The notes under the pieces were generated by a model that saw nothing but the letters and a program-made list of their open reading frames with translations, was not told where the DNA came from and did not search any database. The position numbers and the translations under genes are program-made. This document shows positions 46,294 to 56,325 of a stretch of 56,336 nucleotides of DNA, in pieces (position 1 is the first letter of the stretch; each line of letters starts with the position of its first letter). Source of the stretch: Streptococcus orisasini (GTDB taxonomy: Bacteria; Bacillota; Bacilli; Lactobacillales; Streptococcaceae); contig NZ_BCLE01000034.1 of the NCBI RefSeq assembly GCF_001431045.1, positions 1 through 56,336 of the forward strand. Reading direction: 5' to 3'.

Positions 46294-47238
46294 TTAGAAC
46301 CATTTCTTTCTGATAAAGTAGATGACCACAATCGAGCTCATGGCAACTGCAATTAAAACAATGTACCAAAAAGCATGCTCCATACCGTTTAAGGGCAACC
46401 AGTTGTTCTGGAAGTTCATGCCATAGGCAGAAAAGACAACGGTTGGAATATCCAAAGCCATGGTCATCAGGGCTAAGGTTTTCATGATGGTATTTTGGTT
46501 ATTGGAAATGATTGAAGCGGATGTTTCTGTCATGACATTAAGGACATTTTCGTAAATGCCAGCCATTTCAATGGCCTGCTGGGTCTCAATCAAGGTATCT
46601 TCCAGCAAATCCTCATCTTCAACATACTTTTTGAGACTGGAAGTGTTGCTGGAGAGTTTTTTGACAATCCGTTCATTGAGCTTAAGAGAAGCTCGCAGGT
46701 AGACAATTGATTTTTCCAGCTCCATCATGTCAATTAGCTGTTCGTTACGCGTTGCTTTTTCCAGCTGAGCTTCAATTTTGTCGCTTTGGCGATCGATGGA
46801 ACGAAGGGCGGTCAGATAGAGCCCTGCATTTCGGTAAAGAAGCTGGAAGACAAAACGGGTCTTCATAAAGGTGTAAAAATTGCGTATCCGATGGTTTAAA
46901 AAATTGTCAAAAAGCGTCAGAGGTTCCAAACAAGTTGTAATAACAGCTGTTTCGGTCACGATAATTCCCAAGGGAATAGTAATATAGTAACTGCGGCTGT
47001 TACGCTCTTCTGGCGTAGGAACGTCAACGATAATAAGTGTGTAGTTATCTTCTACAGAAATCCGTGAAGTTTCTTCGACATCGAGTGGTGCCCGCAAGTC
47101 TGTAATGTCAATATTGAAATTTTCAGCAACCTGCAGTGACTCTTCCTGGGAGGGGTTGACCAAATTAATCCAAGCACCTGGCTCGAATGTTTCGATTTCT
47201 TTGAATTCTGTTGCTGTTGAAAGAAACATTTGCTTCAT
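46294..47238 (-). CDS. corA: CorA family magnesium transporter
   Basis: A 314-residue CorA-type channel. A large cytoplasmic N-terminal domain (1-250) is followed by two C-terminal membrane helices. The channel signature YGMN is in SAYGMNFQNNWLPLNGMEHA between them. It forms a pentamer that imports Mg2+ (or related divalents). RBS GGAGGG. The last codons and the stop lie inside one arm of a 12-bp inverted repeat with the adjacent tandem repeat. Confidence 0.92.
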   Translation of the reverse strand: MKQMFLSTATEFKEIETFEPGAWINLVNPSQEESLQVAENFNIDITDLRAPLDVEETSRISVEDNYTLIIVDVPTPEERNSRSYYITIPLGIIVTETAVITTCLEPLTLFDNFLNHRIRNFYTFMKTRFVFQLLYRNAGLYLTALRSIDRQSDKIEAQLEKATRNEQLIDMMELEKSIVYLRASLKLNERIVKKLSSNTSSLKKYVEDEDLLEDTLIETQQAIEMAGIYENVLNVMTETSASIISNNQNTIMKTLALMTMALDIPTVVFSAYGMNFQNNWLPLNGMEHAFWYIVLIAVAMSSIVVIYFIRKKWF

Positions 47239-47369
47239 GACAAGCCCTCCTTTTCGTTTATTTAATACATACTGTTTTATTATACTACATTTGAAACATT
47301 TTTGGGCAACTGATTCTTAAATATTTGTTATAATAAGAGGATAAGACTAGAGAGAAGGCTCAATTCATT

Positions 47370-50195
47370 ATGCAGGATAAGTTAGTTATTCATGGAGCGC
47401 GTGCTCATAATTTAAAAAATATTGATGTGGAGATTCCGCGTGATAAACTGATTGTCATGACAGGTTTGTCAGGGTCTGGGAAATCAAGCCTTGCATTTGA
47501 TACGATTTATGCTGAAGGCCAGCGCCGCTATGTCGAGAGTCTGTCGGCCTATGCCAGACAGTTTTTGGGAAATATGGACAAGCCTGATGTGGATTCAATT
47601 GACGGTCTCAGCCCCGCCATTTCCATAGACCAAAAAACGACCAGCAAAAATCCGCGTTCAACAGTTGGGACGGTCACAGAAATCAATGATTATCTGAGGC
47701 TTTTGTATGCGCGTGTTGGTGTGCCTTACTGTAAAAACGGTCATGGTGCGATTACTGCTTCGTCTGTTGAGCAGATTGTTAATCAGGTGCTGACCTTGCC
47801 TGAGCGGACGCGCATGCAGATTTTGGCGCCTGTTGTCCGCCGGAAAAAAGGGCAGCATAAGTCTGTTTTTGAGCGTATCCAAAAGGATGGTTATGTCCGT
47901 GTGCGGGTTGATGGTGAGATTGTTGATATAGCAGAAGTTCCAGAGCTGTCTAAAAGTAAGATGCACAGTATTGAAGTGGTTGTTGATCGCCTGGTACAAA
48001 AAGAGGGCATTCGTGGCCGGCTGTTCGATTCTATTGAAGCAGCCCTGCGCTTAGGTGATGGCTATGTTATGATCGATACCATGGATGGCAATGAATTGAT
48101 TTTTTCAGAGCATTATTCCTGTCCTGTCTGTGGCTTTACAGTGCCTGAGCTGGAACCGCGCCTCTTTTCGTTTAACGCTCCCTTTGGTTCCTGTCCGACC
48201 TGTGATGGTCTGGGCATCAAATTGGAAGTTGACTTAGATTTGGTCATTCCCGATGAGACCAAAACCTTAAGAGAAGGGGCGCTTGCTCCTTGGAATCCGA
48301 TTTCTTCAAATTACTATCCCCAAATGCTGGAGCAGGCCATGGATGCTTTTGCTGTGGATATGGATAAACCTTGGAAGGATTTGTCGGATGAGGCTAAAAA
48401 TCTGATTTTGTATGGCTCTGATGGTCAAGAATTTCATTTTCATTATGAGAATGAGTTTGGCGGTGTCAGAGATATCGATATTCCTTTTGAAGGTGTTGTC
48501 AGCAATATCAGCCGACGCTATCACGAAACCAACAGCGACTTCACCCGCAATGTGATGCGCGGTTATATGAATGAGCTGCCCTGTGCTACTTGTCAGGGTT
48601 ACCGTCTCAATGATCAGGCGCTCAGTGTTCGAGTTGGCGGTGAAAAAGGGATGAATATCGGACAGGTATCTGATTTATCCATTGCGGATCATCTGGATTT
48701 ACTGACGCATTTGGAATTGTCAGAAAATGAAAAAACAATTGCGACACCGATTGTTAAGGAAATCAAGGATCGTTTGACTTTCCTTAATAATGTTGGTCTT
48801 AATTACCTGACCTTATCGCGTTCGGCAGGAACCTTATCAGGCGGTGAGAGCCAGCGTATTCGTCTGGCGACTCAGATTGGCTCCAACCTGAGCGGCGTAC
48901 TTTACATTTTGGATGAACCCTCAATCGGTCTGCACCAAAGGGACAATGACCGTTTGATTTCTAGCCTTAAGAAGATGCGCGATCTGGGCAATACGTTAAT
49001 TGTGGTTGAGCATGATGAGGATACCATGATGGCAGCTGACTGGCTGGTTGACGTTGGACCGGGAGCCGGCGCTTCAGGTGGAGAAATTGTTGCTTCGGGC
49101 ACTCCTAAGCAGGTCGCGAAAAATAAAAAATCCATTACCGGACAATATTTATCCGGCAAGAAACAAATCCCTGTGCCTCTGGAGCGCCGTAAAGGAACTG
49201 GTCGTTTCATTGAAATCAAGGGAGCAGCAGAGAACAATCTGCAAAAGATTAATGTCAAGTTTCCTCTTGGTAAATTTATCGCTGTAACAGGGGTTTCGGG
49301 TTCTGGCAAGTCAACCCTTGTCAATAGTATTTTAAAGAAGGCCATTGCGCAAAAGCTTAACCGTAATTCTGAAAAGCCAGGAAAATACAAGTCGATTTCA
49401 GGGATTGAGCATATCGATCGTTTGATTGATATTGACCAAAGTCCTATCGGCCGGACGCCGAGGTCAAATCCAGCAACCTATACAGGGGTGTTTGACGATA
49501 TTCGGGATTTATTTGCTCAAACCAATGAAGCTAAAATTCGCGGTTATAAGAAGGGGCGCTTCTCTTTCAATGTCAAGGGCGGCCGCTGTGAGGCTTGCTC
49601 GGGTGATGGTATCATCAAGATTGAAATGCACTTTTTGCCGGATGTTTATGTGCCTTGTGAAGTTTGCCACGGCACCCGTTACAACAGTGAGACCTTGGAA
49701 GTTCATTACAAGGAGAAAAATATTGCGGAAATTCTTGATATGACAGTCAATGATGCGGCAGAATTTTTCGCACCGATTCCTAAGATTGCCCGCAAGATTC
49801 AAACCATCAAGGATGTTGGTCTTGGTTATGTGACACTTGGCCAGCCAGCGACTACTCTGTCGGGCGGAGAAGCTCAGCGGATGAAACTGGCCAGTGAACT
49901 CCATAAACGCTCGACGGGTAAGAGTTTTTATATTTTAGATGAACCGACAACTGGTCTTCATACCGATGATATTGCTCGGCTTCTTAAGGTTTTAGAGCGT
50001 TTTGTGGATGATGGCAATACGGTGCTTGTTATTGAGCATAATTTGGATGTTATTAAGACTGCAGACCATATTATTGATTTAGGTCCCGAAGGCGGAGTTG
50101 GCGGCGGTCAGGTTATTGCGACCGGAACGCCAGAAGAAGTGGCTCAAGTGCCGGAGAGCTTTACAGGCCAGTATTTAAAAAATAAGTTAAAATAG
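47370..50195 (+). CDS. uvrA: Excinuclease ABC subunit A
   Basis: A 941-residue UvrA with two ABC modules: Walker [11 protein letters not shown] (near 32-41) and [10 protein letters not shown], and signatures [14 protein letters not shown] and [15 protein letters not shown]. Two zinc fingers are visible: CPVCGF...CPTCDG, and CEACSGDG...CEVCHG. It finds helix-distorting DNA damage in nucleotide excision repair. A clear -10 TATAAT lies near 47329. It is divergent from corA. Confidence 0.98.
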   Translation: MQDKLVIHGARAHNLKNIDVEIPRDKLIVMTGLSGSGKSSLAFDTIYAEGQRRYVESLSAYARQFLGNMDKPDVDSIDGLSPAISIDQKTTSKNPRSTVGTVTEINDYLRLLYARVGVPYCKNGHGAITASSVEQIVNQVLTLPERTRMQILAPVVRRKKGQHKSVFERIQKDGYVRVRVDGEIVDIAEVPELSKSKMHSIEVVVDRLVQKEGIRGRLFDSIEAALRLGDGYVMIDTMDGNELIFSEHYSCPVCGFTVPELEPRLFSFNAPFGSCPTCDGLGIKLEVDLDLVIPDETKTLREGALAPWNPISSNYYPQMLEQAMDAFAVDMDKPWKDLSDEAKNLILYGSDGQEFHFHYENEFGGVRDIDIPFEGVVSNISRRYHETNSDFTRNVMRGYMNELPCATCQGYRLNDQALSVRVGGEKGMNIGQVSDLSIADHLDLLTHLELSENEKTIATPIVKEIKDRLTFLNNVGLNYLTLSRSAGTLSGGESQRIRLATQIGSNLSGVLYILDEPSIGLHQRDNDRLISSLKKMRDLGNTLIVVEHDEDTMMAADWLVDVGPGAGASGGEIVASGTPKQVAKNKKSITGQYLSGKKQIPVPLERRKGTGRFIEIKGAAENNLQKINVKFPLGKFIAVTGVSGSGKSTLVNSILKKAIAQKLNRNSEKPGKYKSISGIEHIDRLIDIDQSPIGRTPRSNPATYTGVFDDIRDLFAQTNEAKIRGYKKGRFSFNVKGGRCEACSGDGIIKIEMHFLPDVYVPCEVCHGTRYNSETLEVHYKEKNIAEILDMTVNDAAEFFAPIPKIARKIQTIKDVGLGYVTLGQPATTLSGGEAQRMKLASELHKRSTGKSFYILDEPTTGLHTDDIARLLKVLERFVDDGNTVLVIEHNLDVIKTADHIIDLGPEGGVGGGQVIATGTPEEVAQVPESFTGQYLKNKLK

Positions 50196-50197
50196 CA

Positions 50198-50252
50198 GCA
50201 AAGGGCAGGATCTTTATGATTATTATCATGAAAGTCCTACCCTGTTTTTTGT
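50198..50252 (+). terminator. Terminator after uvrA
   Basis: GGGCAGGA pairs with TCCTACCC across a loop that itself folds (ATGATTATTATCAT), followed by TGTTTTTT. Confidence 0.75.
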
Positions 50253-50374
50253 TGTACTGTTATCTTATTACTCTTCAGATATAGGTTGTTGCCTTCACTT
50301 TGCTCTACTGAGTGAGAATCCCATTTATTGAATAAATTGATCAAAGACAGCTGAACTGTCCTGCATCATGTCTG

Positions 50375-50812
50375 TTACTGTTGGGATAAATATTTTCTAA
50401 CTTCTTCAGCCGTAAGTTTTCTGATTTCTGTATTAGGAAATTCTCTATAATCAGATGTTGAAAAGAGCGGGTTGCCGCTTATACAGCTCTTATCCTTGTT
50501 CTTTTTGAGATAAGCCAGCATGGTATTTTTATCTGTAAAGATTTTATAAGAAAACCTTCCGTTGCTGTTTTGAATTTCATAAATACCGCAGCACTGCTTC
50601 ATGGTAAAATCTGCTGTTCTCAAATAAAGCTTAGCGATTTCTAGGGATTTAAACGGGAATTGCCATCTCTGTAACCCTTTTTCGGTCTGTTCAATACAAA
50701 TACATTTCCCGCAGCTTCCACAAATGTATTGCGTGTGATTTTCTAAGCACTCTTTCGGATGAAGTAAAGGTGTTGCCCTGTTTTCCGCGACATAACATTC
50801 GTTGCAAATCAT
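50375..50812 (-). CDS. Cys-rich protein of unknown function (putative zinc-binding)
   Basis: A 145-residue soluble protein. CNEC at residues 3-6, CGSCGKCIC near 35-43 and a CC pair further on suggest zinc binding. The middle carries KSLEIAKLYLRTADFTMKQ, and the C-terminus is helical (IRKLTAEEVRKYLSQQ). The ATG at 50812 follows GGAGG; a longer in-frame extension overlaps the divergent pepP start and is rejected. I do not recognise a family. It faces away from pepP with a shared 140-bp promoter region. Confidence 0.7.
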   Translation of the reverse strand: MICNECYVAENRATPLLHPKECLENHTQYICGSCGKCICIEQTEKGLQRWQFPFKSLEIAKLYLRTADFTMKQCCGIYEIQNSNGRFSYKIFTDKNTMLAYLKKNKDKSCISGNPLFSTSDYREFPNTEIRKLTAEEVRKYLSQQ

Positions 50813-50950
50813 ATGATTACCTCCATTGTTTCTATCAATATTATCCCACTTTTCATTTCTAAGAGCCAGTTGTTGACAGATTCTTCTCGGCTCTTTTAAA
50901 TCTATTGAATTCATGATAAACTTATAAGCAAGAATACAGGAGATCTTTTC

Positions 50951-52015
50951 ATGAAAGACAGAGTTCAAAAAGTAGAAGCTGCGCTGGCTGATGCCGGCTG
51001 TGATGCAGTTCTGGTGATCAATCTTAAAAATATTTATTATCTTACCGGCTTTTGGGGAACACAGGCAACAGTTTTTATTAGTAAGAACCGTCGCTTGTTT
51101 TTGACAGATGCTCGCTATACCTTGATTGCTAAGAATGTGGTTAAGGGTTTTGACATTATTGAAACACGTGATTCTCTGACTGAAATTGCCAAAACGATAG
51201 CTGGCGATAAATTAACAACAATTGGCTTTGATGATCAAGTGCCTTACCGCTGTTTCAGGTCTTTGGAAAATGTCTTTGCTGGCTATCATTTGCGACCAAT
51301 GGCGGACTTTATTGAAGGTATCCGTATGATTAAGGATGCGGATGAAATTAAGGCTATCCGTCAGGCTTGTCAGATCTCTGATAAAGCTTTCTTGGATATG
51401 CTTGATTTTATTAAGCCCAATCAAACAACTGAACGTGATGTGGCTGACTTTTTAGATTTTCGCATGAGAAAATACGGTGCAAGCGGTGTATCCTTTGAAA
51501 CGATTGCGGCATCAGGCTATCGTTCTGCCATGCCTCATGGAGTAGCAAGTGACAAGGTCATTCAGACGGGAGAAACACTGACAGTAGATTTTGGCTGTTA
51601 CTATAATCACTATGTCAGTGATATGACCCGAACCATTCATATTGGCCAGGTGACCGATGAAGAGCGTGGCATTTACAATCTTGTGTTAAAGGCTAACAAG
51701 GCTTTGATTGAGACGGCCAAAGCTGGAATGACTTATATCGACTACGACCGTGTCCCGCGCCGTGTTATCAATGATGCGGGCTATGGTCCGTATTTTACTC
51801 ATGGCATTGGCCACGGTATCGGACTTGATATTCATGAAATACCTTATTTTGGAAAATCTAGTGAAACGATTGCTGCTGGAATGGTTTTGACAGATGAACC
51901 AGGAATCTATCTAGAGGATAAATATGGTGTTAGGATCGAAGACGATCTCCTTATTACTGAGGACGGCTGTGAGGTTTTGACATTAGCCCCTAAGGAATTG
52001 ATTGTTCTGACGTAG
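50951..52015 (+). CDS. pepP: M24 Xaa-Pro peptidase
   Basis: A 354-residue M24 metallopeptidase. The N-terminal creatinase-like domain (1-125) is followed by the pita-bread catalytic domain. Metal ligands lie in VDFGCYYNHYVSDMTRT (two Asp), HGIGHGIGLDIHEIP (His), TDEPGIYLE (Glu) and GVRIEDDLLI (Glu). It removes residues next to proline from peptides in the cytoplasm. S. mutans carries pepP here. Distinguishing aminopeptidase P from prolidase (PepQ) needs biochemistry. Confidence 0.88.
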   Translation: MKDRVQKVEAALADAGCDAVLVINLKNIYYLTGFWGTQATVFISKNRRLFLTDARYTLIAKNVVKGFDIIETRDSLTEIAKTIAGDKLTTIGFDDQVPYRCFRSLENVFAGYHLRPMADFIEGIRMIKDADEIKAIRQACQISDKAFLDMLDFIKPNQTTERDVADFLDFRMRKYGASGVSFETIAASGYRSAMPHGVASDKVIQTGETLTVDFGCYYNHYVSDMTRTIHIGQVTDEERGIYNLVLKANKALIETAKAGMTYIDYDRVPRRVINDAGYGPYFTHGIGHGIGLDIHEIPYFGKSSETIAAGMVLTDEPGIYLEDKYGVRIEDDLLITEDGCEVLTLAPKELIVLT

Positions 52016-52105
52016 AAATACTGACAGTCAGCAATTATTTTAACTGCCTGCTGAGGCTAGGTTTTATCGTTGTTACTTTGATTTTATGCAGCAAAAGGAG
52101 TTCTT

Positions 52106-52573
52106 ATGGCAGAAACAAAAAGACTTTCATGGCAAGATTATTTTATGGCAAATGCGGAGCTGATTTCCAAACGTTCAACCTGCAACCGAGCCTATGTGGG
52201 AGCTGTCCTGGTTAAGGATAATCGTATTATTGCTACAGGTTATAATGGCGGGGTAGCTGCGACGGACAACTGTAATGAAGCAGGGCACTATATGGAGGAC
52301 GGCCATTGTATTCGAACCGTCCATGCGGAAATGAATGCCCTTATTCAATGTGCTAAAGAAGGTATTTCAACCAATAATACAGAAATCTATGTGACGCATT
52401 TTCCGTGCTTGAATTGTACCAAGGCCCTTTTGCAGGCGGGGATTACGAAAATTACTTATAAGACTGCCTATCGCATGCATCCTTTTGCTATTGAGCTGAT
52501 GGAGAAAAAGGGTGTTGGCTATTATCAGCATGATGTCCCTGAATTGACACTTGGCGGTAAGATAGATGACTAA
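52106..52573 (+). CDS. comEB: dCMP deaminase (ComEB type)
   Basis: A 155-residue cytidine/deoxycytidylate deaminase-fold enzyme. The zinc site is [11 protein letters not shown] (His, Glu) and PCLNCTKAL (two Cys). The start [21 protein letters not shown] is typical of dCMP deaminase. It converts dCMP to dUMP for thymidylate synthesis. In Bacillus the homologue lies in the comE operon, hence the name, although it is not needed for competence. RBS AAGGAG. Confidence 0.93.
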   Translation: MAETKRLSWQDYFMANAELISKRSTCNRAYVGAVLVKDNRIIATGYNGGVAATDNCNEAGHYMEDGHCIRTVHAEMNALIQCAKEGISTNNTEIYVTHFPCLNCTKALLQAGITKITYKTAYRMHPFAIELMEKKGVGYYQHDVPELTLGGKIDD

Positions 52574-52851
52574 AAGTAGTGGACAGCTACTTCAAAGCTT
52601 GGCTGACTAAGGATACTAGCCATTGGCCGATATGATTACTGAGGATGTTTGCTATAGGGAGAATTATGTTCAGAGAACCGCAGCCTTAGGCAGTTAAAAC
52701 ACTGGTTTTCAAACTGGAATCAGCTAAGGAACTGTATTTGATTGGTAAAGGAAATGTGTGCTCGAAACTCATTGGCAGAATTTTAATCCAAAGCAAGACA
52801 CATTTTTCCTTATTGAGATGAATTTATGGTGTTAGTGTGTCTCTGGCATTT

Positions 52852-52877
52852 CTCAAATCATTGCAAAATGATTTGAG
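52852..52877. promoter_or_regulatory. Perfect 11-bp inverted repeat upstream of efp
   Basis: CTCAAATCATT and AATGATTTGAG are separated by 4 nt, about 60 bp before the efp start and just upstream of its -10 region (TAAAAT). There is no adjacent U-tract on the plus strand, so it looks more like an operator than a terminator. The rest of the 363-bp gap after comEB shows no gene. Confidence 0.4.
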
Positions 52878-52936
52878 GATAATAGCTTTTTATGATAAAA
52901 TGAGATGATAATATTTTGTAAAGAGGTATAGAAAAA

Positions 52937-53497
52937 ATGATAGAAGCAAGTAAGCTTAGAGCTGGCATGACTTTTGAAACAAATGATGGTAAATTGATTA
53001 AAGTTCTTGAAGCTAGCCACCATAAGCCAGGTAAAGGCAATACAGTAATGCGTATGAAATTGCGTGATGTCCGTACGGGTTCGACTTTTGATACGACTTA
53101 CCGTCCGGAAGAAAAATTTGAACAGGCAATCATAGAAACACGTCCTGCTCAGTACCTTTATCAAATGGATGACACAGCTTATTTCATGGATACAGAAAAC
53201 TATGAGCAGTATGAAATTCCAGTTGTAAATGTGGCAGAAGAATTGAAATTCATTTTGGAAAATTCAGAAGTAAAAATTCAATTCTATAATACAGAAGTTA
53301 TTGGAGTTACCATCCCAACAACTGTTGAGCTGACAGTTACTGATACTCAGCCATCTATCAAGGGAGCAACCGTAACTGGTTCAGGGAAACCTGCAACGCT
53401 TGAAACAGGACTTGTTGTCAATGTGCCAGATTTCATTGAAGTTGGTCAGAAATTAATCATTAACACAGCTGAAGGGACCTACGTTTCTCGCGCTTAA
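52937..53497 (+). CDS. efp: Elongation factor P
   Basis: A 186-residue EF-P with three beta-barrel domains. The tip loop that reaches the peptidyl-transferase centre is HHKPGKGN with Lys33. The C-terminal motif [29 protein letters not shown] is typical. It rescues ribosomes stalled at polyproline. RBS AGAGG. It is followed by the asp23-like and nusB genes in the order usual for Firmicutes. Confidence 0.98.
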   Translation: MIEASKLRAGMTFETNDGKLIKVLEASHHKPGKGNTVMRMKLRDVRTGSTFDTTYRPEEKFEQAIIETRPAQYLYQMDDTAYFMDTENYEQYEIPVVNVAEELKFILENSEVKIQFYNTEVIGVTIPTTVELTVTDTQPSIKGATVTGSGKPATLETGLVVNVPDFIEVGQKLIINTAEGTYVSRA

Positions 53498-53536
53498 GTC
53501 AAGCTAGATTTATAATTTTCATTGAGAAAGGATAAC

Positions 53537-53929
53537 ATGATGGCAAATGAAATAATTGGAGATATTGTTATTTCTCCGCGTGTGCTTGAAGTGATTACAG
53601 GCATTGCGACCACCAAGGTTGACGGTGTCCATTCACTGCACAATAAAACAGTAGCGGACAGCCTCAGCAAAGTCGCTCATGGACGGGGAGTTTATCTTCA
53701 AACAGAAGAAGACGGTACTGTAAATGCAGATATCTACGTTTACCTGCAATATGGCGTAAATGTTCCTGCAGTCTCTATAGCTATTCAGCAAGCTGTTAAA
53801 ACAGCAGTTTATGATATGGCAGAAGTCAGCCTTTCGGCAGTTAATATCCATGTTGTTGGCATTGTTCCTGAAAAAACACCAAAACCTGATATGAAAACCC
53901 TGTTTGATGAGGATTTTCTGGATGGCTAG
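53537..53929 (+). CDS. Asp23/Gls24 family protein (YqhY-like)
   Basis: A 130-residue DUF322 protein with the family block [24 protein letters not shown] and the charged end [11 protein letters not shown]. YqhY-type members sit between efp and nusB and are linked to control of acetyl-CoA carboxylase or envelope homeostasis in Bacillus. Tandem ATGs occur after GAAAGGA; either may start. It overlaps nusB by 8 bases. Confidence 0.88.
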   Translation: MMANEIIGDIVISPRVLEVITGIATTKVDGVHSLHNKTVADSLSKVAHGRGVYLQTEEDGTVNADIYVYLQYGVNVPAVSIAIQQAVKTAVYDMAEVSLSAVNIHVVGIVPEKTPKPDMKTLFDEDFLDG

Positions 53930-54356
53930 TGCATTTATTGATTCAAGACGTGACCTTCGTGAACGTGCCTTTCAGGCACTCTTTTCTTTGGAATTTGGCG
54001 GCGACAATCTCAAGGCTGCTAATTTTGCTTATACTTATGACAAGGCTGAAGAAGAGGTTAGCCTGCCTCTTTTCTTACTGGCCTTGGTCAATGGTGTAAC
54101 TGAGCATAGAGAAGAACTGGATAACACTATCTCTCAGCATCTTAAAACAGGTTGGACACTCTCCCGCTTGACGCTAATTGATAAAAATCTGCTGCGTTTG
54201 GGCTTATATGAAATCAAGTACTATGATGAAACGCCTGAACGTGTTGCTTTGAATGAAATCATTGAAATTTCAAAAAAATACTCTGACAAAAAGTCCAGTA
54301 AATTTATCAATGGGGTTCTGAGTCAGTTCATTGTTGAGAAAAAATCAGAAGCTTAG
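53922..54356 (+). CDS. nusB: Transcription antitermination factor NusB
   Basis: A 144-residue all-helical NusB. The N-terminal [19 protein letters not shown] and C-terminal [25 protein letters not shown] motifs are diagnostic. With NusE (S10) it binds boxA to keep rRNA operons antiterminated. The ATG inside the end of the asp23-like gene fits the family N-terminus. Confidence 0.96.
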   Translation: MASAFIDSRRDLRERAFQALFSLEFGGDNLKAANFAYTYDKAEEEVSLPLFLLALVNGVTEHREELDNTISQHLKTGWTLSRLTLIDKNLLRLGLYEIKYYDETPERVALNEIIEISKKYSDKKSSKFINGVLSQFIVEKKSEA

Positions 54357-54450
54357 ACCGATTTATTTTGCTGCTTACCAAAGCGCAAGGAGCAACCGGC
54401 TTTTTCTGCTATTGCTAAATATATAACATTTAGGTAAAAATAGTTTCTAT

Positions 54451-54480
54451 GACAGCGGTCAGCAGTGGCTGCTGTTTTTG
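54451..54480 (+). terminator. Probable terminator after nusB
   Basis: ACAGC pairs with GCTGT (with inner GCAG/CTGC alternatives) over about 14 nt, followed by TTTTG. Confidence 0.5.
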
Positions 54481-54497
54481 TGTGAAAAAAAGAATGA

Positions 54498-54526
54498 TTG
54501 AAAAATGAAAGCGCATACGCTATAAT
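54498..54526 (+). promoter_or_regulatory. scrB promoter with cre-like site in the spacer
   Basis: TTGAAA (54498-54503) and TATAAT (54521-54526) are 17 bp apart. ATGAAAGCGCATACG (54505-54519) in the spacer matches the cre consensus at 14 of 15 positions. A LacI-family operator such as that of ScrR would look much the same, so either CcpA or ScrR may bind. Confidence 0.75.
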
Positions 54527-54558
54527 AAAAGCAATTGTTCTAACTAAAGGAGAAAGAA

Positions 54559-56019
54559 ATGAGAGAGTGGACACAGGAAGAACGTTACCGTGTCTTGCAG
54601 GATCCTAGTGAGATCTGCGGACTTTATGATAGCATTAGGAAGTCTGATTACAGGCAGACTTATCACATCCAGCCGATTACAGGTCTATCCAGTGATCCAA
54701 ATGGCTTTGTTTACCATAAGGGTGTTTGGCATCTTTTTTACCAGTGGTGTCCTTGGGGTGCTGTGCATGGTCTAAAATACTGGTATCATACAGTTTCGAC
54801 AGACTTGGTTCATTGGGAAAACCACGGTGTGGGTATTTATCCGGATTCTTTCTATGATAACAAAGGGGTGCATTCTGGCTCAGGTTTTTCGACAGGAGAC
54901 AATCTCTACCTTTTTTATACAGGCAACCACCGTGATGAAAATTGGGTACGGACACCTTATACCTGTGTTGCTGAGTTGAAAGAGTCAGGGGAGTTAATCA
55001 AAGCTTCTGAACCTCTTTTTGGTCCTCATGAGAATTATACGGAACACCAGCGTGACCCTAAGGTTGTTTATGATGAAGACACTCAAAAATATTACATTCT
55101 TTTGGGAGCGCAGTCTAAAGATCTTAAGGGCAAGGTTTTAATCTATAGCTCAGATTCTTTACTGGAGAACTGGACGTTTGCTGGGGAATTGCAGGTTCCA
55201 GGTTTTGAAGATCTTGGTGGTATGTGGGAATGCCCATCTATTGAGCGCATTTCCGGCAAGGATGTTCTGGTCTTTTCACCCCAGTATACAACCTTGCCGC
55301 ATCGTGGTAAAAATACCAATCATAATGTCTATTTGCTTGGAAAAATGGATTATAAGAACTTAACATTCACAGCAGAAGGAACCTATCATTATTTGGATTA
55401 TGGCTTTGATTTTTATGCTGCCCAGTTTGCTGCTAATGTTAAAGATTCTGATAAGGCTGTTTTAACAGCTTGGATAGGACTGCCGGACAATCATTATCCA
55501 AGTGAAGCGGAAGACTGGGAAGGAAGCCTTACCCTGCCGCGTGAACTGCGCCTTGTTAATAATCGTTTGCTGCAGCGGCCTGTGCCAGCTCTTGCTTCGC
55601 TGCGAAAGAAAGCTGTAGTTTTAGATAAGGAATTGCCTAGGGTCTGTGAAATAGAAGTATCAAATCATCAAGGTCAGGATTTTGAGCTGAAGCTTTTCAC
55701 TAAAAAAGATGGCAGTGGCGGTTTTTGTATTTCCTATGACAGTGATACAAAGGTTTGCACGGTTGACCGCAGTCAAATGGATCAGCGGTTTAACACCGAA
55801 CTTGGTGAAAGTTTGCCAGTTTCTTTGGAGGATGAACTGACCAAACTAACTCTTTATATAGACAAGAATTCCATTGAAATTTTTATGAATGATGGACAAG
55901 CGACTTTCACCTCCCATCTTTACCCTACTAAACAAGAAGCTTATTACACTGCGGATTCTTGTCTTAATTTGCAGGCTTGGCTGCTAAAAACAGCAGTGAC
56001 AGATGATTTTGTTGTTTAA
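54559..56019 (+). CDS. scrB: Sucrose-6-phosphate hydrolase
   Basis: A 486-residue GH32 enzyme that splits sucrose-6-phosphate (delivered by the sucrose PTS) into glucose-6-phosphate and fructose. The nucleophile is Asp46 in LSSDPNGF, where the usual N of NDPNG is Ser. The transition-state motif RDPKV is in HQRDPKVVYDE, and the acid/base Glu is in WECPS. A C-terminal beta-sandwich follows from about residue 345. RBS AAAGGAG. Neither scrA nor scrR is visible within the window; in S. mutans scrR lies next to nusB. Confidence 0.95.
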   Translation: MREWTQEERYRVLQDPSEICGLYDSIRKSDYRQTYHIQPITGLSSDPNGFVYHKGVWHLFYQWCPWGAVHGLKYWYHTVSTDLVHWENHGVGIYPDSFYDNKGVHSGSGFSTGDNLYLFYTGNHRDENWVRTPYTCVAELKESGELIKASEPLFGPHENYTEHQRDPKVVYDEDTQKYYILLGAQSKDLKGKVLIYSSDSLLENWTFAGELQVPGFEDLGGMWECPSIERISGKDVLVFSPQYTTLPHRGKNTNHNVYLLGKMDYKNLTFTAEGTYHYLDYGFDFYAAQFAANVKDSDKAVLTAWIGLPDNHYPSEAEDWEGSLTLPRELRLVNNRLLQRPVPALASLRKKAVVLDKELPRVCEIEVSNHQGQDFELKLFTKKDGSGGFCISYDSDTKVCTVDRSQMDQRFNTELGESLPVSLEDELTKLTLYIDKNSIEIFMNDGQATFTSHLYPTKQEAYYTADSCLNLQAWLLKTAVTDDFVV

Positions 56020-56020
56020 A

Positions 56021-56049
56021 AAACTCACAAAGCTTTAGCTTGTGAGTTT
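56021..56049 (+). terminator. Terminator after scrB
   Basis: AAACTCACAA pairs with TTGTGAGTTT over a 9-nt loop. The left part recurs at 56311-56331, 290 bp later. Confidence 0.7.
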
Positions 56050-56073
56050 CAACTTGAAGACAAAGTCTTTTAT

Positions 56074-56325
56074 GAGACTTTCCTTAGGTGATGCGGACGG
56101 CAGCGACTTCCTTCGGAATTCCATGCCTAAGATTTGAGCCTAAGGTCTCAAATCTTCCGAGTGGCAGAAACAATGGGGTTTCTGCCACTTTTATCACGGC
56201 GGAAAGTCTCGGATTAAGGCTCGCTTCGCTCGCAAACCAAAGCCATTGAATTGATATTTGAAGAGCTTCAAAGCATGTTTGCATTGAAAAATGTGTTTGT
56301 CTATACTCTGAAACTCACAAAGCTT
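56074..56325 (+). repeat. Structured repeat element, copy B
   Basis: A closing stem GAGACTTTCC (56074-56083) with GGAAAGTCTC (56201-56210) encloses three hairpins: TTAGG...CCTAA around TTCCTTCGGAA (56084-56130), GATTTGAG/CTCAAATC (56131-56154) and GTGGCAGAAAC/GTTTCTGCCAC (56161-56188). It continues to AATTGATATT and TTTGTCTATA. It is homologous to copy A near serS, in the same orientation. No gene lies here. Confidence 0.7.

Noticed and set aside
45940..46331. Several overlapping minus-strand frames with repeated residues (SDTKSVSSFYRHPLSGG)
   Set aside because: They are translations of the tandem palindromic repeat. None has a ribosome-binding site, and residues are conserved only because the DNA repeats.
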